Shown: piece after piece, positions 8,998 through 15,501 of the stretch
Layout: every line of letters starts with the position of its first letter
Numbering within the stretch: the stretch's first letter is position 1
NCBI GenBank assembly: GCA_022844045.1
Contig: JALHMM010000073.1
Coordinates: forward strand, 1 to 34,310
Reading direction: 5' to 3'
Origin: Reyranellaceae bacterium
Lineage (GTDB): Bacteria > Pseudomonadota > Alphaproteobacteria > Reyranellales > Reyranellaceae
DNA length: 34,310 nt
Notes under the pieces: model-generated
The model's input: only the letters and a program-made list of their open reading frames with translations
Told to the model about the DNA's origin: nothing
The model's database searches: none
Position numbers and translations under genes: made by a program

Positions 8998-9645
8998 TCA
9001 GGGCATGCTTCTCAGCTTCGTCAACGTATCGGTCGCCTCGGGGCGCACCGTGTAGTCAGGATCGGCATCCACAGCGCGGACGACACCGTGCCGATCGATG
9101 ACGAACCGTGCCGGAACCGGCAGCTCCCACGCCGCGTGGCCGGTGTTCTTCGGCAGATCGATGCCAAAGCCCTGATAAACGGCCTTGAGATCGTCCGGCA
9201 GCGTGAAGACGAGCCCGAACGCGCGGGCGATCGCGAGCCCCCGGTCCGCGACGATCGGATAGGCGAGCTTGTGCTTGTCCGCCAGACCCTTCGAGATGTC
9301 AGACGTCTCGGCCGACAGGACGACGATCTCGCCGCCGACAGCACGCACGTCATCGTAGATTTCCTGCAGAGCCTCCAGCTCCGTGCGACAGTATGGTCAC
9401 CAGTGCCCGCGAAAGAACGAGACCACCAGCGGCCCACGTGCCAGCAGCTCGGTCGAGCTGATGGCGCGACCGTCATGGGCCGGGCCCGCGAAGATCGGCG
9501 CCGGCTGACCCACCTTCACGATGCGCTCGAGAATGCCCGAGGCCCGCAGATCGGCGGTCGCCCGATGCATGATGGCCTGCCGGTCAAGCGGGATTCGTTT
9601 CGACGACGCCTCCCGTATGGCGTCGAGCTTGTCGCTTAAGGACAT
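8998..9645 (-). CDS. Candidate selenocysteine peroxiredoxin (AhpC/TSA family) with in-frame UGA at the catalytic position
   Basis: Thioredoxin-fold peroxide reductase of 215 residues if one internal TGA (9397-9399, codon 83) is read through. The codons before it give VVSFFRGHW and those after give PYCRTELEALQE. The paralogue at 12212-12868 has VVTFYRGGW, then Cys, then PYCNLELRAFQ, so the TGA replaces the peroxidatic cysteine and leaves the second cysteine in place (UxxC). No other stop occurs, and the part after the TGA keeps conserved family features (PVPARFVIDRHGVVR, DADPDYTVRPE). The ATG at 9645 has AGGAG 7 bases upstream, and length matches the paralogue (218). A SECIS-like hairpin lies directly after the TGA. 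Last gene of the minus-strand redox cluster. Alternatives: a nonsense mutation, or a sequencing error of TGC or TGT. Without sel genes in view I cannot prove recoding. Confidence 0.78.
9364..9391 (-). promoter_or_regulatory. SECIS-like hairpin downstream of in-frame UGA
   Basis: In the mRNA, 13 nt after the UGA, CGGAGC pairs with GCUCUG (one G-U pair) around a five-base loop UGGAG. Below it, CUG pairs with CAG across a five-base bulge on the 5' side. The loop begins 20 nt after the UGA and has a G at its second position. This agrees with the known bacterial SECIS design: an apical minihelix about 11 nt or more past the UGA, with G in the first two loop bases. The hairpin was found by eye and not scored; it lies in coding sequence for TELEALQE, so chance pairing is possible. 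Confidence 0.55.
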
Positions 9646-9728
9646 CCGTCACTCCTACTTTTCGAGCCGGCGTTGTTCGAGTTCGTGCGCTTGGGCGGCC
9701 CGGCCAAACGCTGGTGAAAGTCCAGGCT

Positions 9729-10406
9729 TCAGCTCGCGATGTGGCGGAACATGTTGCGCCGCGTCTCGTCGTCGACTTCCGCCTTGAAGGGGTGCCGGTC
9801 CTTGAGGGTTGCGGCCTTCTGCGCGGCGGGGCGCGCGGCGATCTCGTCGTGGAAGCGCTTCACGTTGGGATACTTCGCCCAGGCGTCGTCGCCCATGATG
9901 AAGGTGGCCATGCGCGACCAGCTCCAGAAGCTCATGTCGGCGATGGTGTAGGTGTCGGCCACGAGATAGCGGTGCCGCGCCAGGCGATCGTCGAGGATCT
10001 TGAAATGCCTGTTGGCTTCGAACTGATAGCGCTTCTCGGCATACGGCACCCGCTCGGGCGCGAAATGCCTGAAGTGCACGGCCTGTCCGCAGAAGGGACC
10101 GACGCCGGTCGCGACAAACATCAGCCAGGAGAGCAACTCGGCGCGATTGGCCGCACCGGTGGGAGGACCAAACCTGCCTGTCTTCTCGGCGAGGTGGAGC
10201 AGGATGGCGTTGCTGTCGAAGATCGCGATCCCGTCATCGACGATGGATGGAACCTTGGCGTTGGGATTGATCGCCAGGTACGCCGGTGTGAACTGCTCGC
10301 CGCGGCGCGGATCCACCGGAATTGCCTCGTAGGCGAGGCCCATCTCCTCGAGCGCCAGCGCGATCTTGGTCGGGTTGGGCGAGCCATTGAAGTAGAACTT
10401 GATCAT
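9729..10406 (-). CDS. Glutathione S-transferase family protein
   Basis: Cytosolic GST of 225 residues: an N-terminal thioredoxin-like domain (MIKFYFNGSPNPTKIALALEE) with the cis-proline segment AKVPSIVD and the glutathione gamma-glutamyl site FDSNAILLHLAEKTGRF, then a helical C-terminal domain with the N-capping-like region YTIADMSFWSW. The NPTK tetrad near residue 11 resembles the nu-class/YfcG and YghU group, in which threonine or asparagine contacts glutathione instead of tyrosine; such proteins often act as disulfide-bond reductases, so a redox role is plausible. It lies 83 bases upstream of the UGA-containing peroxiredoxin and 62 bases downstream of a second GST on the same strand. The ribosome binding site is weak (GAAAGAA). 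Confidence 0.93.
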   Translation of the reverse strand: MIKFYFNGSPNPTKIALALEEMGLAYEAIPVDPRRGEQFTPAYLAINPNAKVPSIVDDGIAIFDSNAILLHLAEKTGRFGPPTGAANRAELLSWLMFVATGVGPFCGQAVHFRHFAPERVPYAEKRYQFEANRHFKILDDRLARHRYLVADTYTIADMSFWSWSRMATFIMGDDAWAKYPNVKRFHDEIAARPAAQKAATLKDRHPFKAEVDDETRRNMFRHIAS

Positions 10407-10468
10407 GCGTTGATTCTTTCGGGTCGTGATGATGGTTTTTCATGTGGGCGAGCGGGCACGAGCCTCGC

Positions 10469-11176
10469 TCAATCCGACTTTGTCGCTGTGCTGGTCGCGG
10501 TCTGGCCAAAGAGCAGCTTCTTGCCCTCCTCGGTCACGGCGGGCCGCTGCGCCAGCGCGGCCCCTTTCTCGTAGGCGCGCACGACCGCCGGCCGCGCCCG
10601 CATGGCCTCGAACCAGCGTTTCAGGTTGGGAAACTGGTCGAGATCCTGTTGCTGGCGCTTCCACGGCACGATCCAAGGATACGACGCCATGTCGGCGATC
10701 GAGTAGTGGCCAGCGATCCAGTCGCGACCGTCGAGGCGACGGTCGAGCACGCCGTACAGCCGGTTTGTCTCGTTGACGTAACGCTCGATGGCGTACGGGA
10801 TGCGCTCCGGCGCGTACTGCACGAAGTGATGATTCTGCCCGGCCATCGGCCCGAGGCCACCCATCTGCCAGAACACCCATTCGAGCGCGGTCTTACGGCG
10901 GCGCAGGCCGTCGCCGATGTAGCGCCCTGTCTTTTCGGCCAGGTAGACGAGAATCGCACCCGACTCGAAGACCGTGATCGGCGCGCCGCCATCCGCCGGC
11001 GCGCGATCGATAATGGCGGGCATGCGGTTGTTGGGTGAGAAGGCGAGGAACTCGGGCTTGAACTGATCGCCGGCGGAAATGTCGACCGGCTTGATCTCGT
11101 AGGGCAGCCCCGCTTCCTCCAGGAAGATCGTGATCTTGTGTCCGTTGGGTGTCGGCCAGTAGTGGAGGTCGAACAT
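10469..11176 (-). CDS. Glutathione S-transferase family protein, YghU/YfcG-like
   Basis: Second GST, 235 residues from ATG 11176 (MFDLHYWPTPNGHKITIFLEE). It shows the glutathione-binding TPNGHK segment, NNRMPAIIDR with the cis-proline, FESGAILVYLAEKTGRYIG, and the C-terminal domain WVFWQMGGLGPMAGQNHHF and HYSIADMASYPWI, all typical of the YfcG/YghU nu-class proteins. This class is known for glutathione disulfide reductase and weak peroxidase activity. The same frame is open much further upstream to 11953, but that extension is the antisense frame of the EamA gene and has no family similarity. The ATG lies 11 bases after the EamA stop codon, so the two are tightly coupled. Confidence 0.94.
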   Translation of the reverse strand: MFDLHYWPTPNGHKITIFLEEAGLPYEIKPVDISAGDQFKPEFLAFSPNNRMPAIIDRAPADGGAPITVFESGAILVYLAEKTGRYIGDGLRRRKTALEWVFWQMGGLGPMAGQNHHFVQYAPERIPYAIERYVNETNRLYGVLDRRLDGRDWIAGHYSIADMASYPWIVPWKRQQQDLDQFPNLKRWFEAMRARPAVVRAYEKGAALAQRPAVTEEGKKLLFGQTATSTATKSD

Positions 11177-11187
11177 GGTACTTTCAC

Positions 11188-12162
11188 TTATCGATGTGTC
11201 GCGGCGCGTCGCAGCACGCGGCCGACATCGGCGCGGACAATGCCGAACGCCACCAGCAGCGCCGCGGTCACGACGCCAACACCGACGAGCTGCAGAACCG
11301 TTGGGATCTCGCCGGCGAGCGGAACGCCGAGGATGATCGCGACAGCCGGGACCATCGCTGGAAAGAGAGTGGCACGCGCCGCGCCGAGGAGCTCGGTCGC
11401 CTTGGTGAAGGCGATCACCGCCACGACGCCCGACAGGACGCCTTGAACAACCACCTGCGCCACGAGCATCGACGGCGCCGTGCTGAGCAGTCGATCGACG
11501 CCAACGGTGACCAGATATCCCGGGACGTACACCGCCGCGGAAAGCACGGATACGGCGGCCGTCGCCGCAAGCGGCCCGATCTTCCACAGCTTGGTCAGCA
11601 GCGTGAAGACGGCCCACATGCCGCCTGCGACAATGAACATCGCGTCGCCAACGGGCGTCAAGGTCCCGCCTTTCAGAAGGCCCGGGCCGGCGATGATGGC
11701 CAGGCCCGCGAGCATGCCGAGGATACCGAGCACGCGTCCGATGGTCGGACGATCCTTGAGGATGATGGCCGCCAGCACCAAGCTGACGATCGTGAGCGCC
11801 GCGGGCTGCATGACAGCGCCATGCGCGAGCGGCGCGAACTGGTAGCCGCCCACGCCGATCAGGATGAACAGCGGACCGACGAGCAGAGAAAGGGCGACGG
11901 CCCGACCCCGGCCGACGCCACCGCACGATCGTATCCCCTTGGCGAGCAGCCACGGCAGCATGACGAGCCCGGCGACGGCGTAGCGGACGAACGCGATGTC
12001 ACTCGGCTCGAGGCCGGCGCTTACCCCGGCCTTGGCCATGGCCAGATACGCCCCCCAGATGGCGGCAGCGACAAGACCCAGGCCGATGCCCTTGATATCC
12101 GACGCAGGCGACGCAGCGTGAGGTGGCGGCGAGATCGATGCCGGGATCGCGGCGGTGGTCAT
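11188..12162 (-). CDS. EamA/DMT family transporter
   Basis: Inner membrane transporter of 324 residues from the drug/metabolite transporter superfamily, with two EamA repeats and about ten hydrophobic segments. The first repeat begins with GIGLGLVAAAIWGAYLAMAK and includes FVRYAVAGLVMLPWLL; the second begins at GDAMFIVAGGMWAVFTLLTK and ends near the C-terminus with VGVGVVTAALLVAFGI. The substrate is unknown; relatives export amino acids, thiols or other metabolites. The frame runs on to 12555, but the start is ATG 12162, which has GGGAGAA about 4 bases upstream and begins just before the first membrane segment. It sits between a peroxiredoxin (49 bases upstream) and a GST (11 bases downstream), so export of a thiol-related compound or conjugate is possible but unproven. 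Confidence 0.9.
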   Translation of the reverse strand: MTTAAIPASISPPPHAASPASDIKGIGLGLVAAAIWGAYLAMAKAGVSAGLEPSDIAFVRYAVAGLVMLPWLLAKGIRSCGGVGRGRAVALSLLVGPLFILIGVGGYQFAPLAHGAVMQPAALTIVSLVLAAIILKDRPTIGRVLGILGMLAGLAIIAGPGLLKGGTLTPVGDAMFIVAGGMWAVFTLLTKLWKIGPLAATAAVSVLSAAVYVPGYLVTVGVDRLLSTAPSMLVAQVVVQGVLSGVVAVIAFTKATELLGAARATLFPAMVPAVAIILGVPLAGEIPTVLQLVGVGVVTAALLVAFGIVRADVGRVLRRAATHR

Positions 12163-12211
12163 GATCTTCTCCCTGGGGTCTCGTGCTTGCTCGCCGGGCC
12201 GCCGGTGGCGG

Positions 12212-12868
12212 TCAGGCGGCCTTTGAGCCGGCGAGATCACGAAGTGCGGCGAGCGCCGCGCTCGGATCCAGGCGCTGGCGATAGTCGGGATCGACATGGG
12301 CGAGCGTGACTCGCCCGCCCCTCTCGACCACGTAGGTAGCGGGCATCGGCAACGACCACTTGTCGTCGCCGTTACGCGCCGGCAGGTCGTGCCCGGCCTT
12401 GATGAAGTAGGCCCGCACCGCGTCCGACAGCTCGAAGCGGATGCCGAGCGCGTCGGCGAGCCGGCCCTCGCTGTCCGAAAGAACATCGAAGGCGAGGGCG
12501 TTCTTCTCCGCGGTGGAGAGAGAGTTGTCGGGTGTCTCCGGTGAGATCGCGACAAGCCACGCGCCCATGCCTTCGATCTGGGGCAGCGCCTTCTGGAACG
12601 CGCGAAGCTCCAGATTGCAGTACGGGCACCAGCCGCCGCGATAGAACGTCACCACCACCGGCCGCTCAGCCACGAGCGCCGCGAGGTCGGTCATGCCGCC
12701 CTTCTGATTGGGCAGGTTGACCGCTGGGAACATCGCCCCGGCCTTGAGCGCGCGAGCGGCGAGCGCCTTCAGCGCGAGGTTGTCGTCCTCGATCATCTTG
12801 GCTGTCTCGGCGCCGACGCGCTCGAGCCAGCTGGCCTTGAAGGCATCGAGCTCGGATTGCAGGGTCAT
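12212..12868 (-). CDS. Peroxiredoxin-like AhpC/TSA family protein (cysteine form)
   Basis: Thioredoxin-fold peroxidase of 218 residues. The active-site segment FYRGGWCPYCNLELRAF places the peroxidatic cysteine at residue 81 and a second cysteine at 84 (CxxC). LVAISPETPD follows and the C-terminal half has PMPATYVVERGGRV and HVDPDYRQR, as in the bacterial peroxiredoxin-like family. I prefer ATG 12868 because GGAGA lies 7-8 bases upstream; the longer frame starts at GTG 12874, directly against that site. It is the cysteine paralogue of the UGA-containing gene at 8998-9645 and aligns with it end to end without large gaps. Second gene of the six-gene minus-strand cluster, 39 bases after the crotonase gene. 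Confidence 0.93.
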   Translation of the reverse strand: MTLQSELDAFKASWLERVGAETAKMIEDDNLALKALAARALKAGAMFPAVNLPNQKGGMTDLAALVAERPVVVTFYRGGWCPYCNLELRAFQKALPQIEGMGAWLVAISPETPDNSLSTAEKNALAFDVLSDSEGRLADALGIRFELSDAVRAYFIKAGHDLPARNGDDKWSLPMPATYVVERGGRVTLAHVDPDYRQRLDPSAALAALRDLAGSKAA

Positions 12869-12907
12869 GATCACGTCTCCGTTTCGATGGACTCGGTTCG
12901 CCAGGGG

Positions 12908-13753
12908 TCAGACCGTTGCGCTCATCTGCTGGACGAGCGCATTGGCGCTGGCGCCTTCCAGCGCGAGCCCGTAGCCGACCTCGCGGACGATGCGTTCCTT
13001 CAACGGCTGGATGAAGTGGATGCGCGTGTTGCGCCGCGTGACCTCGGGCTGCTTCAAGTATTCGGCCGCGAGCTGGCGCGCGACGGCGACAGCCCCGCCA
13101 TCGTCGGCGAGATAGCTCACGACGCCCCAGGCGGCGGCGGTTTCAGCCGAGATCGGCGCGGGGTTCAGAAGGAATGCCTCGGTGCGGCCAGCTCCGGCCC
13201 GGTACGACCAGGTGGTGAAAATGCCGTCGCCAGGCACGATGCCGCCGGCAAAGTGGGGCAGGTCGGTAAAGGTCGCGCCACGCCCGGCCACGATCACGTT
13301 CGCCAGAAGCGCGTACTCGGTGTGGATATGCGCCTTGCCTTCGATCGCCGCGATCACTGGCACGCGGATATTGGCGATGTTCTCGAGGATCTGCGTCCCC
13401 TCGTCGTGGACTTTCGACCAGACGTTCGCGTCGCCAACATTGCCGAAGCTCGCGAACTCGATCTCGGACATCCAGTCGCCGACGCCCGTGAGGATGACGA
13501 CCTTGTTGCCGCGGTCACGACCGATCTCGTAGAAAGCGTCGACGAAGTGCTCGTGATCGTTGGCATCGAAGCGGATCGGTCCGCCGTTCGTATGCATCTC
13601 GACGAGCAGAACACCGCTCTCATCCCGCCTCATGCGGAGGTGAGCGTACCGGGCGAAGTAGGCCGGAGCCGTCCTGGTTTTCTCGATGTTCGCGAGCTGG
13701 GTCTTGGAGCCTTCGGGCGCGGTCTCGCCGGTGTGAGATGTGAACGGCGTCAT
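12908..13753 (-). CDS. Crotonase superfamily protein, 6-oxocamphor hydrolase-like
   Basis: Enoyl-CoA hydratase/isomerase superfamily protein of 281 residues. GVLLVEMHTNGGPIRF, NKVVILTGVGD, VPVIAAIEGKAH and the segment FTDLPHFAGGIVPGDGIF give the crotonase fold. The HF(A/P)xGIVPGDG element and the overall pattern match, from memory, the 6-oxocamphor hydrolase branch, which cleaves beta-diketones by a retro-Claisen reaction without CoA; its active-site histidine and aspartate would be the H and D of that element. Function as a CoA-dependent hydratase is less likely because the usual oxyanion and glutamate pattern is not evident. It is the first gene of the minus-strand cluster and is divergent from the LysR gene, so it is the most direct candidate target of that regulator. 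Confidence 0.85.
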   Translation of the reverse strand: MTPFTSHTGETAPEGSKTQLANIEKTRTAPAYFARYAHLRMRRDESGVLLVEMHTNGGPIRFDANDHEHFVDAFYEIGRDRGNKVVILTGVGDWMSEIEFASFGNVGDANVWSKVHDEGTQILENIANIRVPVIAAIEGKAHIHTEYALLANVIVAGRGATFTDLPHFAGGIVPGDGIFTTWSYRAGAGRTEAFLLNPAPISAETAAAWGVVSYLADDGGAVAVARQLAAEYLKQPEVTRRNTRIHFIQPLKERIVREVGYGLALEGASANALVQQMSATV

Positions 13754-13847
13754 CGGGCCCCTCCTTTAGTCGCGACGCGGGTGACTGGCCGGCGCCGTTG
13801 AGACCACATTGGCCCATGCTTAAACTTTGCAGAACGCCGGCCGATCT

Positions 13848-13882
13848 CATATCATTCATACATCTGGAGTATGAATGATATG
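13848..13882. promoter_or_regulatory. Perfect 14-bp inverted repeat, candidate LysR operator
   Basis: CATATCATTCATAC at 13848-13861 is followed by a 7-base spacer (ATCTGGA) and by its exact reverse complement GTATGAATGATATG at 13869-13882. The element lies in the divergent promoter region between the crotonase gene and the LysR gene. It is A/T-rich in a GC-rich setting. It covers the ribosome binding site (TGGAG, mostly in the spacer) and both possible start codons of the LysR gene, so binding there, or folding of the transcript, would affect LysR expression directly. Auto-regulation through this site is an inference. Confidence 0.75.
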
Positions 13883-14803
13883 GACCTGCTGATTCCGATG
13901 AAGGCGTTCGTGCGCGTGGTGGAGGCAGGCAGCTTCACTGCCGTCGCGATCGAGCAGAATACGACTCAGCCGACCGTCAGCCGGCAGATCGCGGCGCTCG
14001 AAGAGCATCTCGGCGCACGCCTGCTGACGCGCACCACGCGGGCGCTGACGCTGACCGACGACGGCCGCGCCTTCTATGAGCATGCGTTGCGCGCGCTCGA
14101 GGCCGTTGGAGAAGCGGAGAACGCCGTCGGCCGGCGGCAGGCGAAACCGACCGGCACGTTGCGCCTTGCCGTGCCCGTGGTGCTGGGACGCCGTCACATC
14201 GTGCCGAGGCTGGCGACTTTTCTCGCGCGCTACCCGGATGTCTCGATCGACCTCACGATGAGCGACGGCTTTGTCGACCTTGTGGAGCAGGGCATCGATC
14301 TCGCAATTCGTGTCGGTGAGATCACCGACGAGAGCCTGGTGGCGCGCAGGATCGGCGTGGCACGGCGGCTCACGGTCGCCTCGCCGGCCTATCTCAAGTC
14401 CAATGGCACGCCCCGCACGCCTGACGATCTCCAGCGCCACGACTGCATCGTCTATACGCGGCTCGCCACGGGCAACCGCTGGTACTTCGAGAGCAAGGAC
14501 GGTCCGCTATCGGTGACCGTCTCGGGGCGCTACCGCGTCGACAACTCCGAGGCCGTGCGCGAGGGCGTGCTCGCCGGCCTCGGTATCGCCGTGATCCCGG
14601 CGTTCGCGTTCTCCGACGAAATCGCGGCGGGAACGGTCAAAGTGCTACTCAAATCCTATGAGCCGAAGCTCCTGCCACTCAACGCGGTTTACGCGTCGCG
14701 CCGATACGTGCCGCCACGCGTGCGCGCCATGATCGACTTCCTCGCTCATGAGCTGGAGATCGATCCAGTGCTCAGCGGGTACGGAGCCGGAAGCCGGGCT
14801 TGA
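13880..14803 (+). CDS. LysR family transcriptional regulator
   Basis: DNA-binding regulator of 307 residues. The winged helix-turn-helix occupies about residues 5-65 (FVRVVEAGSFTAVAIEQNTT, then QPTVSRQIAALEEHLGARLL), followed by a LysR substrate-binding domain (GTLRLAVPVVLGRRHIVPRL; DLAIRVGEITDESLVARRIG; GLGIAVIPAFAFSDEI). It resembles the DsdC/CrgA-like group with short C-terminal ends. ATG 13880 is preferred over ATG 13871: GGAG at 13866-13869 is 10 bases before the former but only one base before the latter. It is transcribed away from the crotonase-peroxiredoxin-GST cluster and probably regulates it; the inducer is unknown. An inverted repeat overlaps its start. Confidence 0.93.
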   Translation: MDLLIPMKAFVRVVEAGSFTAVAIEQNTTQPTVSRQIAALEEHLGARLLTRTTRALTLTDDGRAFYEHALRALEAVGEAENAVGRRQAKPTGTLRLAVPVVLGRRHIVPRLATFLARYPDVSIDLTMSDGFVDLVEQGIDLAIRVGEITDESLVARRIGVARRLTVASPAYLKSNGTPRTPDDLQRHDCIVYTRLATGNRWYFESKDGPLSVTVSGRYRVDNSEAVREGVLAGLGIAVIPAFAFSDEIAAGTVKVLLKSYEPKLLPLNAVYASRRYVPPRVRAMIDFLAHELEIDPVLSGYGAGSRA

Positions 14804-14840
14804 CGGCCGGCCCGACCACGACGCGCGCCGCGGCGGCGCC

Positions 14841-15353
14841 CTATGGCTTGTAGACCGTGAAGCCGTAGGCCAGCAGCTTGCGGTCGCCGTGCCAGATCTC
14901 CAGCGCCCAGGCGCCGGGGACCAGCTCGGCCGGCCGCTCGAAGCGGAAGCCGTGGAAGGTCGTGACGCCCATCCGGTAGGCATAGGCGCAGCCGTCGTCG
15001 CGGCGCGGCTTGCCGGTGACGGCGTCGGGGATGCCCGGATCGGGCGCGCGCCACAGCACCCGGAAGTTGGTCACGCCATCGGGTACCGTGCCGACCGGCC
15101 TGAACTTCACGCCGAACATCGTGCCCAGCCGCGCCGGAATGCGGGTGGTGCGCTCCTGGGCGGAGATGTTGACGTCGGCGCGATCTGGCTCGCTCAGCGA
15201 TTCGCAGAGGCCCACGGGCGTGGAGCGCGCGCCTGGGGGCACCGGATAGATGCCGGCCTCGACGATTTCGATGTCGCGGACGCCTTTGCCGCCCGTCGTG
15301 GTGCCCGCGCAGGCCGCGAGGCTCGTCAGCAGGATCAGGCCTACCCAGCGCAT
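14841..15353 (-). CDS. Small lipoprotein, DUF3859-like
   Basis: 170-residue protein with a lipoprotein signal: MRWVGLILLTSLAAC, where LAAC is the lipobox and Cys15 the lipidation site, so it should be anchored to a membrane facing the periplasm. The mature part has IVEAGIYPVPPG near its start and GFRFERPAELVPGAWALEIWHGDRKLLAYGF near its end, which recalls the DUF3859 family; I am moderately sure of that assignment and no function is known. It stands alone on the minus strand, with its 3' end 37 bases from the convergent LysR gene and its 5' end divergent from the CoA-transferase gene. No terminator is obvious between the two convergent genes. Confidence 0.8.
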   Translation of the reverse strand: MRWVGLILLTSLAACAGTTTGGKGVRDIEIVEAGIYPVPPGARSTPVGLCESLSEPDRADVNISAQERTTRIPARLGTMFGVKFRPVGTVPDGVTNFRVLWRAPDPGIPDAVTGKPRRDDGCAYAYRMGVTTFHGFRFERPAELVPGAWALEIWHGDRKLLAYGFTVYKP

Positions 15354-15376
15354 GAGGCTCTCCCCTGTCTCGATGA

Positions 15377-15419
15377 TTGAGCGGTCGCTTCTATCCTAGA
15401 ATAAAAATGAGCGCTCGCA
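15377..15419. promoter_or_regulatory. Pair of TGAGCGNTCGC elements, candidate operator
   Basis: TTGAGCGGTCGCT (15377-15389) and ATGAGCGCTCGCA (15407-15419) agree at 10 of 13 bases and are 30 bases apart, start to start. Each has GCG and CGC arms. They bracket an A/T-rich tract (TAGAATAAAAAT) that could hold a promoter -10 element. The pair lies in the divergent region between the lipoprotein and CoA-transferase genes and looks like a regulator binding site of the TetR type, which is an inference. Confidence 0.45.
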
Positions 15420-15501
15420 ACTAGTTTCAGTTGCCTCGACGGAGCTGGAAGGGCTCGCCATGATGCCGGCCGCCCGAGGGGTTGGGCTGGGGGAGCGTGC
15501 G

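Noticed and set aside
8998..9348. A separate 116-residue gene starting at ATG 9348
   Set aside because: It is the C-terminal part of the peroxiredoxin in the same frame as 9397-9645. A thioredoxin fold cannot start there, there is no ribosome binding site evidence, and the paralogue spans both parts.
10469..11953. A 494-residue GST fusion protein
   Set aside because: The upstream half is the out-of-frame antisense-rich shadow of the EamA gene on the same strand; GST similarity starts at ATG 11176.
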